The notes: generated by a model from the sequence alone, not told the origin. Shown: positions 15,378-25,673, numbered from the stretch's first letter. The stretch: 64,000 nucleotides of DNA from Burkholderia ubonensis (GCF_001718695.1 NZ_CP013421.1:620001-684000); one strand, 5' to 3'. A program made the numbers and translations.

Positions 15378-16700
15378 ATGCATGAAACCCTGTGGTACCT
15401 GATCGTCGGCGCGGTGCTGATGAGCATGGGCGTCGCCACCTCGGCGCTGCGCCATCTGCCGTGCAGCACGGCGATGATCTACCTGCTGCTCGGGGTGTTG
15501 CTGGGCCCGGCCGGCGCGGGGCTGCTGCACCTCGACCTCGAACGCGACGCGCCGTTGCTGCGCAGCGTCGTCGAAGTCGCGCTGCTCGTGTCGCTGTTCG
15601 CGATCGGGCTGCGGCTGCGCGTGCCGCTGTTCGACCCGCTCTGGCGCATGCCGTGCCGGCTCGGGCTGCTGGCGATGATCGTCACCGTGCCGCTCCTGGC
15701 CGGCTGCGCGGTGGTCACGCTGGGGCTCGCCTGGGGGCCCGCGGTGCTGCTTGCGGCGATCCTCGCGCCCACCGACCCGGTGCTCGCGCACGACGTGCAG
15801 GTGCGCGACCCGGGCGATCGCGACCTCGTGCGCTTCGCGCTGTCCGGCGAAGGCGGCCTGAACGACGGCATCGCGCTGCCGTTCGCGCTCGCGGGGCTCG
15901 CGCTGTGCGGCGCGGCCGAGATGCCGCACGGGCAGCCGGCGCTGTCGGGAACGTTCCTGCTGGCCGCGCTGTGGGGCATCGCGGGCGCAGCCGCGATCGG
16001 CGGCGCACTCGGCTGGGCGACGACGAAGACGATCGGCTGGCTGCGCACGCAACACGCGCAAGCGCTCGGCCTCGAAGGATTTTTCGCGCTCGCGCTGATC
16101 GTGCTGTCGTTCGGCGCAGCGCAGCTCGCGCATGCATTCGGCTTCATCGCGACGTTCGCCGCGGGCGTCGCGATGCGGCGCGTCGAGCACCAGGCGAGCG
16201 GCGACCGCGCGCCGCACGACGTGATCGGCAAGATCGACGCGGCGGACGTCGTCGCCACCGAGCAGCATCCGGAAAAAGCGCATGCGTATATGGCCGAATC
16301 GGTGCTGGGCTTCACGATCGAGCTCGAACGCATCGCGGAAGCGGTCGTGATGACGATGGTCGGCGGCGTGCTCGGCACGCTGACGGCGCCGCTCGTCACG
16401 TGGGGCGCGGCCGCGCTCGCGGCGCTGCTGTTTTTCGCCGTGCGCCCGCTCGCGGTGTCGCTCACGCTCGCCGGCTCACACGCCACGCGCGCGCAGCGGC
16501 GGCTGACGGCATGGTTCGGCATCCGCGGCATCGGCTCGTTCTACTACCTCGCGTTCGTGCTCGAGCACGGGCCCGCCGACGCGGTGCGACCGCTCACGGC
16601 GCCGGTGCTCGCGGTCATCGCCGCATCGGTGATCGCGCACGGGGTGTCCGCGACGCCGCTGATGGACTGGTATTACCGGCTGCAGCAGCGTCGCCGCTGA
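15378..16700 (+). CDS. CPA1-type Na+/H+ antiporter
   Basis: A 440-residue membrane protein with about 12 transmembrane segments. Family landmarks are APTDPVLAHDVQV, SGEGGLNDGIALPF (the usual SGESLLND motif with GG for SL) and GIRGIGSFYYLAF near the end. It would exchange cytoplasmic Na+ or K+ for protons. The cytoplasmic loop around residues 270-305 is long and charged. It follows the DUF3175 gene and is convergent with ligD; the intergenic gap to ligD is only 5 nt. Confidence 0.88.
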   Translation: MHETLWYLIVGAVLMSMGVATSALRHLPCSTAMIYLLLGVLLGPAGAGLLHLDLERDAPLLRSVVEVALLVSLFAIGLRLRVPLFDPLWRMPCRLGLLAMIVTVPLLAGCAVVTLGLAWGPAVLLAAILAPTDPVLAHDVQVRDPGDRDLVRFALSGEGGLNDGIALPFALAGLALCGAAEMPHGQPALSGTFLLAALWGIAGAAAIGGALGWATTKTIGWLRTQHAQALGLEGFFALALIVLSFGAAQLAHAFGFIATFAAGVAMRRVEHQASGDRAPHDVIGKIDAADVVATEQHPEKAHAYMAESVLGFTIELERIAEAVVMTMVGGVLGTLTAPLVTWGAAALAALLFFAVRPLAVSLTLAGSHATRAQRRLTAWFGIRGIGSFYYLAFVLEHGPADAVRPLTAPVLAVIAASVIAHGVSATPLMDWYYRLQQRRR

Positions 16701-16705
16701 ACGCG

Positions 16706-19693
16706 TCACGCCCCGTCGAGCCGCGCGCGCATCTGCGCGGTAATGCGCTGGCGCGTGTCGTCGTAGCCTTCCCACGGGTCGCGCTTCAAGCGCTCGAGGC
16801 GCTCGTGCAGCGTGTCGATGGTCCACTGCGCGCCGCCCGTCGTGTCGGGCACCTCGTCCCAGTGCAGCGGCACCGATACGCCCAGCCCCGGCCGTGCGCG
16901 CACCGAGTAGGCGGCGATCGTGCTCGCGCCGCGACCGTTGCGCAGGTAGTCGATGAAGATCTTGCCGCGCCGGTGCCGCGGCCCCATCGTCGCGGTGAAG
17001 CGCTCGGGCAGCGCGCCCGCGACGTGCTGCGCGAGCGCGCGCGAGAACGCCTTCACGTCGTCCCAGCCCATGTGCCGCGTGATCGGCACGACGACGTGCA
17101 GCCCCTTGCCGCCGCTCGTCTTGCAGAACGAGCGCAGGCCGAGCTCGTCGAGCAGCCCGCGCACCAGCTGCGCGGCCTCGATCATCGCGCTCCACGGCAG
17201 CGCCGGATCGGGATCGAGGTCGAACACGATGCGATCGGGCCGCTCGATGTTCGATGCATGCGCGTTCCACGTATGCAATTCGATCGTGCCCATCTGGGCC
17301 GCGCCGAGCAGCGCATCGACGCTGTCGAGCGACAGCAGCGCCCCATGCCCGGGATCGAGCCCGGGGTGCTGCGTGACGAACGGAATCTCGCGGCGCTCGG
17401 CGTGCTTCTGGAAGAACAGCTCGCCGGTGATGTCGCCCGGTGCGCGCACGAGCGACACGGGCCGCCCTTTCAGGTCGGGCAGCAGCCACGGCGCCACCCA
17501 TTGCCAGTAGCGTGCGAGATCGATCTTGCGCGTGCCGCTCGTCGGGTCCAGCACGCGCTCGGGATGCGTGATGCGCACGCGGCCGGACAGCTCCGCGTCG
17601 CCGTCCTCACGTGCGTTGCGCGCGGACGCGCTCGCGCGCGCGTTTGGCTTGCGCTTGCCCGTATCGTCGGCGGCGCGCGACGCGCGCTTGCGTTCATGGC
17701 CCGCGTCGGGCGTGCTCTGCTGTCGCTCCATCGCTCCCTCCGTTTCCATATGCTTCGGCATTTCTCGGACGATCTGCGTCGCCGGCTTGTCGTCGCGCAA
17801 CGCGATGAACGCGGCCTGCCGCACGATGCCGTCGCCGGTCCATTCCGCGAATTCGCATTCGGCGACGAGCGTCGGCTCAACCCAGTGCGCGCGCGTGCGC
17901 GTGCGTTCGCGCGGCGCCGGCTCGAACGGCGTCGTGTCGCGCTCGTGCCGGCGCAGCAGCGCGGCGAGCCGGTCGAGCGCGCGCGCGTCGAAGCCGGTGC
18001 CGACGCGGCCGACGTAGCGCAGCGGCGCGGCCGCGCGCGAGCGCTTGCCGGCCGGCGGCGCGTCGTGCACGCCGAGCAGCAGCGCGCCGAAGCCGTGGCG
18101 GCTGCCCGACGGCTCGGTGTAGCCGCCGATCACGAATTCCTGCCGGCGCCGGCATTTGAGCTTGATCCAGGCCGCCGACCGTCCGCCGCGATAGCGCGAT
18201 TCCGCCCGCTTGCCGATCAGCCCTTCGAGGCCGGTGTCGCAGGCGCTCGCGATCAGCGATGCGACGTCGTCGCCGAGATCGGGGGAAAAGCGCAGCCGGG
18301 TCGGGTCGCTGTCGGCGACGAGCGGCTCGAGCAGCGCGCGGCGCGCGGCCAGCGGCGCATCGCGCAGGTCGTAACCGTCGAGATACGGCAGGTCGAAGAC
18401 GAACAGCGTGACGTCGTCCGACTGCCCGGCGCCGAACGCGTTCTGCAACGCCTGGAAGTCGGGCAGGCCGTTCGCGCCGAGCACGACGGCCTCGCCGTCG
18501 AGCCACGCGTCGTCGACGGGCAGCGCCGCGAGCGCATCGCGCTGCGCGCGCAGCTTCGCGGTCCAGTCGCGGCCTTCGCGCGTCATCAGCTTCACGTGGC
18601 GACGCGCGCCCTTGCCGGCGATGCGCGCGAGGATCCGGTAGCCGTCGAATTTCAGCTCGTAGCGCCAGTCTGCGTCGGCGGGCGGCGCGTCGACCAGCGT
18701 CGCCAGTTGCGGCGCGATGCGCTCGGGCAGCGGCGCGCGCACCGCGCCTTCGACGGTGGAGGGATCGCGGTCGCCGGCGGATGCGCGGTCGGGAGTACGC
18801 GTACGGCGAGGGGTGCGGTCGGCGTCGCCGGCGCCGGTGCGAGCTCGGACGCGGGCGGCGCCGGGGTCGCTTGCGGCAGCACCGTCGCGGGCCGCGGCGC
18901 GGTCGCCATCGCGAACGTGCGCGCGGGCGGTGGCGCGATCGCGGTCATCGGCGCGCTCGGCGGCTCGTGCCGCGCGCTCGCCGCTTCGCGCGGCGCGCTT
19001 GCCGGTCTGCGTGGCGCGCTTGCCGCCGCCCCCCGCGCGCGCCGTCGCATCGTGCGAGTCCGCGCCCGCGCCGCCTGTCGCCGACGACGCCCCGCCCTCA
19101 CCGTCGTGCACGCTGCCCGGCCGCTCGCCGACCACGTCGAATTCATCGGCGCTGCGCGCCGCTTCGTCGCGCTCCTTGATCAGCAGCCACTGCTCCTGGC
19201 GTCCCTCCTGCCGCCCGCTGCGCACCAGCGCCCAGCCGCCGTGCAGCTTCTCGCCATCGAGCCGGAACGTCAGCTTGCCCGCGCGATAGCCGCTGCGCGC
19301 GCCCGCGACGCCGCCGTCGGGCGTCCACGTGCCTTCGTCCCACACGACGACCGACCCGGCGCCGTAGTGGCCGGCCGGAATCTGCCCTTCGAACGACGCG
19401 TATTCGACCGGATGATCCTCGACGTGCACGGCCAGACGCTTCACCGACGGATCGAAGCTCGGCCCCTTCGGCACCGCCCATGACTTCAGCGTGCCGTCGA
19501 GTTCGAGCCGGAAGTCGTAGTGCAGCCGCCGCGCATGATGTTCCTGGATCACGAAGCGCAACGGCCGGCGCGGGGCCGCACGCCCATCGGGCTGCGGCTG
19601 CGGCTTCGCGCGCCGCCGCGCGCCCGCGCCGGCGGGTTCGGGCGTCGCGTCGAAATGGCGTTTGCGGCGATACGGATCGAGCTTGCCTGCCAT
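16706..19693 (-). CDS. ligD: ATP-dependent DNA ligase D (phosphoesterase-ligase-polymerase)
   Basis: A 995-residue bacterial end-joining enzyme with the order 3'-phosphoesterase, ligase, polymerase. The phosphoesterase (residues about 45-185) carries HHARRLHYDFRLELDG. A low-complexity Ala/Arg/Asp/Thr-rich linker spans about 190-320. The ligase has its adenylation Lys348 in YELKFDGYR and further motifs up to about residue 640. The polymerase/primase (about 695-985) carries IVFDLDPDPALPW and SGGKGLHVVVPI. A GAGGTG ribosome site precedes the ATG. It lies 33 nt downstream of ku on the same strand, the classic Ku-LigD pair for non-homologous end joining. Confidence 0.96.
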   Translation of the reverse strand: MAGKLDPYRRKRHFDATPEPAGAGARRRAKPQPQPDGRAAPRRPLRFVIQEHHARRLHYDFRLELDGTLKSWAVPKGPSFDPSVKRLAVHVEDHPVEYASFEGQIPAGHYGAGSVVVWDEGTWTPDGGVAGARSGYRAGKLTFRLDGEKLHGGWALVRSGRQEGRQEQWLLIKERDEAARSADEFDVVGERPGSVHDGEGGASSATGGAGADSHDATARAGGGGKRATQTGKRAARSGERAARAAERADDRDRATARAHVRDGDRAAARDGAAASDPGAARVRARTGAGDADRTPRRTRTPDRASAGDRDPSTVEGAVRAPLPERIAPQLATLVDAPPADADWRYELKFDGYRILARIAGKGARRHVKLMTREGRDWTAKLRAQRDALAALPVDDAWLDGEAVVLGANGLPDFQALQNAFGAGQSDDVTLFVFDLPYLDGYDLRDAPLAARRALLEPLVADSDPTRLRFSPDLGDDVASLIASACDTGLEGLIGKRAESRYRGGRSAAWIKLKCRRRQEFVIGGYTEPSGSRHGFGALLLGVHDAPPAGKRSRAAAPLRYVGRVGTGFDARALDRLAALLRRHERDTTPFEPAPRERTRTRAHWVEPTLVAECEFAEWTGDGIVRQAAFIALRDDKPATQIVREMPKHMETEGAMERQQSTPDAGHERKRASRAADDTGKRKPNARASASARNAREDGDAELSGRVRITHPERVLDPTSGTRKIDLARYWQWVAPWLLPDLKGRPVSLVRAPGDITGELFFQKHAERREIPFVTQHPGLDPGHGALLSLDSVDALLGAAQMGTIELHTWNAHASNIERPDRIVFDLDPDPALPWSAMIEAAQLVRGLLDELGLRSFCKTSGGKGLHVVVPITRHMGWDDVKAFSRALAQHVAGALPERFTATMGPRHRRGKIFIDYLRNGRGASTIAAYSVRARPGLGVSVPLHWDEVPDTTGGAQWTIDTLHERLERLKRDPWEGYDDTRQRITAQMRARLDGA

Positions 19694-19726
19694 CGCGTCA
19701 CCTCGCGTGAACTGGATCGCGCACCG

Positions 19727-20785
19727 TCAGGCCGCGTGCTTGCGACGCGCGGCGGTCTTCTTCGTCGCATGCTCGGCCGCCGACGCGCGCTTCGCGGCCG
19801 GCCGCTTCGCCGCGGGCTTCTCGGCTGACTTCTCGGCTGACTTCTCGGCTGACTTCGCGGCCGCGCCCTTCGACGCCGATTTCGCGGCGGGCTTGCGCCG
19901 GGCGCCGCCGCGCGGCGCGGCGTCCGCCCCATCCGCTTCGCCGTCGTCCTCCGCATCGCGCGCGCTCGCGGCGCGGCCGCCGCCGCCACCGCCGCCGCGC
20001 AAGCTGCGCTTGAGCAGCTCGGTCAGATCGACGACGTTGGTCGCCGTGCGGCCGGTCTCGGCCGGACGCTCCTCGATCTCCTCGATCTTGCCCGCGCGCA
20101 CCTTGCGCTCCACCATCTCGAGGATGTCGTCGCGAAACGTGTCGTGATACTCGTCGGGCGTCCACTTGCCCGACATGTCGTCGATCAGCTTCTTCGCCAT
20201 CTCGAACTCGCGTGCGGTCACGCCGGCGCGCTTGGCGTCGTCGGCCGGCACCGACAGCTCGTCGAGCGGACGCAGCTCGTCCTGCCAGCGCAGCGTATCG
20301 AGCGCGAGCAGCGGGCCGACCGGAATCAGCGCGCCCAGATGCTGGCGATCGCGCATCACGACCAGCGCGATGCCGATCTTGCCGCTGTCCTTCAGCGCAT
20401 CGCGCAGCAACGCGTAGACCTTTTCGCCCTTGCGGTCCGGCACGAGGTAGTACGGCGTGTCGAGATAGAGGAACGACACGGCGTCCTCGTCGACGAAGGT
20501 CAGGATATCGACGGTCTGCGTCGATTCCGGATTCGCTGAGCGGATCTCGTCGTCGGTCAGCACCACGTAGCGCTCCTTCTCGTACTCGTAGCCGCGCACG
20601 ATGTCGTCGCGCGTGACCTCCTTGCCGGTGCGCTTGTTGATCTGCCGGTAGCCGACCGGGTCCATCGAGCGCCTGTCGAGCATCCGGAACGACGGCTTGA
20701 CGGTGCGCGTCGCCGGGAACAGTTGCACGGGCACGTGCACCAGCCCGAAGCTGATCGCGCCTTTCCATATCATCCGCGGTGGCAT
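19727..20785 (-). CDS. ku: Ku-family DNA end-binding protein
   Basis: A 352-residue prokaryotic Ku: core domain from WKGAISFGLVHVPVQLFPAT to about residue 260, then a Lys/Ala-rich tail with three KSAE repeats and further AAK sequence. The start follows AAGGAGGAACAGGG; upstream in-frame starts run into katE and are rejected. The basic C-terminal tail is longer than in many homologues and is coded partly by a 12-bp tandem repeat (19818-19853). It would bind broken DNA ends and recruit LigD encoded just downstream. Confidence 0.95.
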   Translation of the reverse strand: MPPRMIWKGAISFGLVHVPVQLFPATRTVKPSFRMLDRRSMDPVGYRQINKRTGKEVTRDDIVRGYEYEKERYVVLTDDEIRSANPESTQTVDILTFVDEDAVSFLYLDTPYYLVPDRKGEKVYALLRDALKDSGKIGIALVVMRDRQHLGALIPVGPLLALDTLRWQDELRPLDELSVPADDAKRAGVTAREFEMAKKLIDDMSGKWTPDEYHDTFRDDILEMVERKVRAGKIEEIEERPAETGRTATNVVDLTELLKRSLRGGGGGGGRAASARDAEDDGEADGADAAPRGGARRKPAAKSASKGAAAKSAEKSAEKSAEKPAAKRPAAKRASAAEHATKKTAARRKHAA

Positions 20786-20844
20786 CCCTGTTCCTCCTTG
20801 CCGCAGGCGCGCCCGTCTGCGCGAGCCGGGCGCGCGGTGCGGCG

Positions 20845-22947
20845 CTACGCCGGCAGCTCGGCCGCCTGCTGCTCGCGCGCCCAGACGCGGTGCCGGCCAA
20901 GCTCGCCGGAAAACGCGCCGAGCACCGCGTCGAGATCGGCCACGTGGCCGACGCACACGCCTTCGGCCGGGTCCGGCAAATGCGCGGCGCTCAACAGCTG
21001 ACGGCCCGAGCCGACCGCCGCGATCGGCTTCAGGTGCTTGAACGCCTCGCGCACGAAGTGGCACGCCTCGGCGTTGTGCGCGAGTTCGCGGCCGTCGCCG
21101 CCGCAGACGAACACCGCGTCGAACATCACCGACGGCATCCCCGCGAGCGTCGCCTGCGGCACGATGCTGCCGATCGGCGCGAGCGTCGGCGCGACGACGG
21201 TCGGCACCGCGCCCGCCGCCGCCAGCGTGCTGCGCACCTGGTCGACCAGCGCCTGACTCACGCCCGGCGTCGCGACCAGCGCGATCTTGCGCGAGCGGAT
21301 CGTCGGCTTCGCGCGGCCGACGAGGCTCAACGACGGCGCGAGGCGCGCGACGGCCGGCGTCGTCGCCGTCTGCGGCGCGGGCAAGCCGAGCCGCTCGGCC
21401 ACTTCCGCGGCAAGCCCCGCGTCGAATCGCGCGATGATCTCGTTCACGACACGCGCGCGAATCTCCGGCTTCGTCACCTTGCCGAGCTCGAAGCAATACG
21501 CATCGCGGATGTGCCGCTGCTCGATGTCGGTCATGCTCTGGTAGAACAGCGCGGCCTGCGAGAAATGGTCGGCGAACGATTCGCTGCGCACGCGCACCTT
21601 GGTGCCTTCGAGCGGCTCGGGCACCGTCTCGAAGCCGCCGCCGGCAGGCGCCGGCGGCGTCTCGCGCGGCCAGCCGCCGTTCAGCGAATTCGGCTCGTAC
21701 GACGCCTGACCGACCGCAATGGTCTGCCGGTGCATCGCGTCGCGCTGATTGTTCGCGAACGGGCACAGCGGCCGGTTGATCGGCAGCTCGTGAAAATTCG
21801 GACCGCCGAGCCGGCTCAGCTGCGTGTCGGTGTACGAGAACAGCCGCCCCTGCAGCAGCGGGTCGTTGGTGAAGTCGATGCCCGGCACCACATGGCCGGG
21901 ATGAAACGCGACCTGTTCGGTTTCGGCGAAGAAGTTGTCCGGGTTGCGGTTCAGCGTCATGCGGCCGATCGGCTTCACCGGCACGAGCTCCTCGGGCACC
22001 AGCTTGGTCGGGTCGAGCAGGTCGAAGTCGAATTTGCGCGCGTCGGCCGGGTCGATCAGCTGCACGCCCAGTTCGAATTCCGGATAGTCGCCGCGCTCGA
22101 TCGCCATCCACAGATCGCGGCGGTTGAAGTCCGGGTCGTGGCCGGCGATGCGCTGCGCCTCGTCCCACAACAGCGAATACGCGCCGCTCACCGGCCGCCA
22201 GTGGAATTTCACGAAATGCTCGGCGCCGGCCGCGTTGACGAACCGGAACGTGTGCACGCCGAAGCCGTCCATCGCGCGATAGCTCGCCGGTAGCGCGCGG
22301 TCGGACATCAGCCACAGCACCATGTGCGTGGTCTCGGGCACGAGCGACACGAAATCCCAGAACGTGTCATGCGCGGACGCGCCGGTCGGCATCTCGTTCG
22401 GCGCCTCCGGCTTCACCGCGTGCACGAAGTCCGGGAACTTGATCGCGTCCTGGATGAAGAACACCGGCATGTTGTTGCCGACCAGATCGTAGTTGCCTTC
22501 CTCGGTATAGAACTTCACCGCGAAGCCGCGCACGTCGCGCACGGTGTCTGCCGAGCCGCGCGGGCCCTGCACGGTCGAGAAGCGCACGTAGACCGGCGTC
22601 TCGGCCGCCGGGTCCTGCAGGAACGCCGCCTTCGTGTAGTCGGCCATCGACTCGTAGACGCGAAACACGCCGTGCGCGGCCGACCCGCGCGCATGCACGA
22701 CACGCTCGGGGATCCGCTCGTGATCGAAGTGCGTGATCTTCTCGCGCATGATGAAGTCTTCGAGCAGCGACGGGCCGCGCGCGCCGGCGCGCAACGTGTT
22801 CTGGTTGTCGGCGATGCGCACGCCCTGGTTGGTGCGCAACGCCTCGCCGTCAGGGTGCTTACGGTGCTCGTCGAGCTGACGCGCCTTCGCGCTGTCGGAT
22901 TGCGGTGCGGCGGAAGGCTGGCTGCCGGATGGAGCGGAGTTCGTCAT
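20845..22947 (-). CDS. katE: Catalase HPII, large-subunit type
   Basis: A 700-residue clade-2 catalase. The distal His85 lies in [12 protein letters not shown], the Asn in the [16 protein letters not shown] segment, and the haem-ligand Tyr in RLFSYTDTQ. The extra C-terminal flavodoxin-like domain (about 545-700) is present and complete, which accounts for the length. GAGGATG precedes the ATG. It lies 59 nt upstream of ku and downstream of DUF3022/DUF1328/DUF3008/rpoN on the same strand. No sigma-54 site was seen in its own leader, so it may depend on read-through. Confidence 0.95.
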   Translation of the reverse strand: MTNSAPSGSQPSAAPQSDSAKARQLDEHRKHPDGEALRTNQGVRIADNQNTLRAGARGPSLLEDFIMREKITHFDHERIPERVVHARGSAAHGVFRVYESMADYTKAAFLQDPAAETPVYVRFSTVQGPRGSADTVRDVRGFAVKFYTEEGNYDLVGNNMPVFFIQDAIKFPDFVHAVKPEAPNEMPTGASAHDTFWDFVSLVPETTHMVLWLMSDRALPASYRAMDGFGVHTFRFVNAAGAEHFVKFHWRPVSGAYSLLWDEAQRIAGHDPDFNRRDLWMAIERGDYPEFELGVQLIDPADARKFDFDLLDPTKLVPEELVPVKPIGRMTLNRNPDNFFAETEQVAFHPGHVVPGIDFTNDPLLQGRLFSYTDTQLSRLGGPNFHELPINRPLCPFANNQRDAMHRQTIAVGQASYEPNSLNGGWPRETPPAPAGGGFETVPEPLEGTKVRVRSESFADHFSQAALFYQSMTDIEQRHIRDAYCFELGKVTKPEIRARVVNEIIARFDAGLAAEVAERLGLPAPQTATTPAVARLAPSLSLVGRAKPTIRSRKIALVATPGVSQALVDQVRSTLAAAGAVPTVVAPTLAPIGSIVPQATLAGMPSVMFDAVFVCGGDGRELAHNAEACHFVREAFKHLKPIAAVGSGRQLLSAAHLPDPAEGVCVGHVADLDAVLGAFSGELGRHRVWAREQQAAELPA

Positions 22948-23094
22948 GCAGGCATCCTCGTATCGATTCGGTCAGGAGCGGCGACGTGCACGCGACGGCG
23001 CGGCGCGTGTCGCGGCTACGGAAAACGGCCCGCGCCGGGGCGGCGCGAGCCGGCGCGGCCGCGCGCGATGGCGCGGCGGACCACGGGTGCGGCG

Positions 23095-23481
23095 TCAGGG
23101 CGCGCGCAATGCGTCGTCGAGTTCGGCGCGCGTCACGTCCACCGCGACGCGGCATTCGATCTCGGCATCCTCGACGCGCGGCTTCTCCTCGTCCACCGCG
23201 CGGCGAGCGAGGTCGCACACGTGCGTGCGCACGCGCAGCCGGTCGGCCGTGCCGAGCGACGCGTAACGCGCGAGCACGTCGGGCGCGAAGCTGAGGTCGA
23301 CCACGCAGCGCCACTGGCGTGCGCGCTCGTCGGCCGGCACGCGCACCCACGACACCTGGATCGTCAGCCGGCCCGACGCGTCGTCCGCGTGGACGACGAG
23401 GGTCGACTGCGACGGAAACCCGTTCGCGAGCGCATGTTCGAGTTCGGCGATGCGCTGCGAACGGTCGGGCGCGTCCGTCAT
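23095..23481 (-). CDS. DUF3022 protein
   Basis: A 128-residue protein matching Burkholderia DUF3022 ([20 protein letters not shown], then [20 protein letters not shown] and [13 protein letters not shown]). Function unknown. Its ATG overlaps the stop of the DUF1328 gene (ATGA), indicating translational coupling. A related gene occurs at 13790 in this window. Confidence 0.8.
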   Translation of the reverse strand: MTDAPDRSQRIAELEHALANGFPSQSTLVVHADDASGRLTIQVSWVRVPADERARQWRCVVDLSFAPDVLARYASLGTADRLRVRTHVCDLARRAVDEEKPRVEDAEIECRVAVDVTRAELDDALRAP

Positions 23482-23639
23482 CTACGCACGACGCCCAGCA
23501 GCAGCGTGACCAGGAAGATCACGACGAAGATGTAGAACAGGATCTTCGCGATCTCGGCCGCACCGGCCGCAATGCCGCCGAAGCCGAACACGGCGGCGAT
23601 GATCGCGATGACGAAGAAGATGATGGCGTATCGAAGCAT
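23478..23639 (-). CDS. DUF1328 small membrane protein
   Basis: A 53-residue protein of two hydrophobic helices ([19 protein letters not shown] and [17 protein letters not shown]) matching DUF1328, a small inner-membrane family seen in stress regulons. AGGAGGAATTC precedes the chosen ATG; a longer frame from 23687 lacks support. It is coupled to the DUF3022 gene by ATGA. Confidence 0.85.
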   Translation of the reverse strand: MLRYAIIFFVIAIIAAVFGFGGIAAGAAEIAKILFYIFVVIFLVTLLLGVVRR

Positions 23640-23683
23640 GAATTCCTCCTGGTTGACGGTGACCGGCGGCGCGCTCGCCGCGA

Positions 23684-23872
23684 TCAAGAATCGTGCTTGT
23701 GCTTGGGTTTGCCGTGGGTCGGCGTCGAGGCCATTTTCTCGAGCTCCTTCTCGCTCATCGATTTGGCCATCGACTTCGACGGCGGCTTCAGGTCCTTCAT
23801 TTTCGTGTCGCCGCGCTTGGCCGACAGGGCGGCCCCCGCGGCGCGCTGCTGTGCCTGGGATTTGGCTGGCAT
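23684..23872 (-). CDS. DUF3008 small basic protein
   Basis: A 62-residue protein with the DUF3008 pattern [20 protein letters not shown] followed by [16 protein letters not shown] and a Lys/His tail. Small, hydrophilic and often found beside catalase and general-stress genes. It lies 70 nt downstream of rpoN on the same strand. Confidence 0.8.
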   Translation of the reverse strand: MPAKSQAQQRAAGAALSAKRGDTKMKDLKPPSKSMAKSMSEKELEKMASTPTHGKPKHKHDS

Positions 23873-23942
23873 CGCTTGCCTCCTTTCGGTGACGCGCGCG
23901 GTGGCCGCGGCTCGCGGGCCGCGCGCAGTTCGAACGGTATCG

Positions 23943-25376
23943 TCATGCGGCGTCGCGCCGCCGCAGCCCGGCGGGCGGAATCTTCATCGCCTGCCGGTAT
24001 TTGGTCACGGTGCGGCGCGCGAGCAGGATGCCGCGGCCGGCGAGGCGCTGCGCGAGCGCGACGTCCGACAGCGGTTCCGCGTGCTGCTCCGCGGCGATCA
24101 TGTCGCGGATCAGCACCTTCGCCGCGGCGGCCGAGCACGCGCCGTTGCCGGCCGCCTCGAGCCGCCGCGGGAAGAAGTGCTTGAACTCGAACGTGCCGTA
24201 CGGGGTCGCCATGTACTTGTTGCCGGTCGCGCGCGACACCGTCGATTCGTGCAGGTCGAGCTCGTCCGCGATGTCGCGCAGCACGAGCGGCTTCAGCGCG
24301 ATTTCGCCGTAGCGGAAGAAATCCCGCTGGCGCGCGACGATGCAGGCGCCGACGCGCCGGATCGTGTCGAAGCGCTTCTGCGCATTGCGGATCAGCCAGC
24401 GCGCCTCCTGCAGCTGCTGGCCGAGCGGCGAATCGCGCTCGCCGCTCGCGCGCGCGAACAGTTCCGCATACCGCTGGTGCAGCCGCGCGCGCGGCAGCAC
24501 GGCCGGATTGATCGTCACGATCCATTCGCCGCGCACCTCGCGCACGATCACGTCCGGCACGACGTAGTCGCCGCGCGTGCTGCCGTAGTGATCGCCGGGA
24601 CGCGGATCGAGCCCGCGCACGAGCGCGCACGCGGCGTGCAGCGTCGGCGCGTCGCAGCCGAGCCGCCGCTGCAGCTCGGCCGTCTCGCGATGCGCGAGGC
24701 GTTCGAGATGGTCGCGGGCAATGGCCTTCGCCTGCGCGAGCGCCGGCGTGCCGGCCGGCAGCGCATCGAGCTGCAGCAGCAGGCATTCGGCCAGCGTGCG
24801 CGCGGCGATGCCGGGCCGGTCGAGCGCCTGCACGAGCCGCAGCGCGACCGCGAGATCCCGTTCGTTCAGCAGCAGCGCCGCGTCGGCCGCGAGCACGAGA
24901 TCCGGCAGCCCCTGGCGCAGGTAGCCGTCGTCGTCGAGCGCGTCGATGATCAGGCGCGCCGCCGCGCGATCGCGCCGGTTCAGCGGATAGAGCCGCAGCG
25001 CGTCGTGCAGGTACGCATGCAGCGACGGCTCGGCGGCCATCCATTCGCCCGGCGACAGATCGCCGCCATCCTCGCCCTGGCGGCCCGTGCCGCGCATCGT
25101 CGGGGCCGCCGTGTACGACACGTCGCCGTCCGGCGCGCGCACGTCGTCGCGCTCGGCCGCGGTGTCCTGCGGGGCTGCCTCGGCAGTATGTTCGGGTGGA
25201 TCGGCCGGCGCCTCGTCGTCGCTCTGGCCATCTTCGAGAAACGGATTGCGGTCGAGCGCCTGCCGCAACTCCTGCTGGAACTCCAGCGAAGACATCTGCA
25301 ACAGGCGCAGCGACTGCTGGAGCCTCGGCGTGAGTGCGAGATGCTGCCGCATCTGAAGCGCAAGCGTGACGGACAT
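23943..25376 (-). CDS. rpoN: RNA polymerase sigma-54 factor
   Basis: A 477-residue sigma-54. The N-terminal activator-interacting region I starts MSVTLALQMRQHLALTPRLQQS, an acidic region II follows (about 48-95), then the core-binding domain, the HTH region and the C-terminal RpoN box ARRTVTKYRQAMKIP. An AGGAGGACATCG ribosome site precedes the ATG. Many Burkholderia carry two rpoN copies; the context (stress genes rather than the usual rpoN-hpf-ptsN cluster) suggests this is the accessory copy. A sigma-54-type promoter stands 46 nt upstream, so self-activation is likely. Two sigma-54 activators are encoded at 48877 and 50588. Confidence 0.95.
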   Translation of the reverse strand: MSVTLALQMRQHLALTPRLQQSLRLLQMSSLEFQQELRQALDRNPFLEDGQSDDEAPADPPEHTAEAAPQDTAAERDDVRAPDGDVSYTAAPTMRGTGRQGEDGGDLSPGEWMAAEPSLHAYLHDALRLYPLNRRDRAAARLIIDALDDDGYLRQGLPDLVLAADAALLLNERDLAVALRLVQALDRPGIAARTLAECLLLQLDALPAGTPALAQAKAIARDHLERLAHRETAELQRRLGCDAPTLHAACALVRGLDPRPGDHYGSTRGDYVVPDVIVREVRGEWIVTINPAVLPRARLHQRYAELFARASGERDSPLGQQLQEARWLIRNAQKRFDTIRRVGACIVARQRDFFRYGEIALKPLVLRDIADELDLHESTVSRATGNKYMATPYGTFEFKHFFPRRLEAAGNGACSAAAAKVLIRDMIAAEQHAEPLSDVALAQRLAGRGILLARRTVTKYRQAMKIPPAGLRRRDAA

Positions 25377-25422
25377 CGATGTCCTCCTGACGGTGTGTGG
25401 AATTCGTATGCGGGGGATCGAT

Positions 25423-25436
25423 GCAGCTTCCGTGCC
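25423..25436 (-). promoter_or_regulatory. Putative sigma-54 promoter for rpoN (autoregulation)
   Basis: TGGCACG perfect at -24; the -12 reads CTGCA; GG-N10-GC exact; 46 nt before rpoN. A related dyad lies 76 bp upstream. Confidence 0.65.
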
Positions 25437-25511
25437 AGTACGGCAAAGCGCCGTCCGGCGCGGCTCTCAAGGGTTCGTACCCTGGCGCGGGCGGCGCGTG
25501 AGACCGCTTTT

Positions 25512-25527
25512 TTACAAGCGGCGGGAA
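25512..25527. promoter_or_regulatory. Putative activator-binding dyad upstream of rpoN
   Basis: TTACAAGCGGCGGGAA: the left half TTACA fits, the right half is degenerate. It overlaps an inverted repeat CCGCTT-N6-AAGCGG (25504-25521). Confidence 0.4.
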
Positions 25528-25673
25528 GTTCGGGGGCGCGTCGTCGGGGCGCGCGGCACGGCGGTTGCGGGGGCGGGAGGCGCGAGGATTTTGGTCGCGG
25601 CGACGGGGGCGGCGACGGGGGCGCCGAGCGCGGCGGGCGCGCGCCGAGGGCTACAGAGGCGACTGCGTGCGCT

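Noticed and set aside
15392..19483. A 1363-codon plus-strand frame across the antiporter and ligD
   Set aside because: Composition is Arg/Ala-rich and matches no family; the real genes are in other frames with complete motifs.
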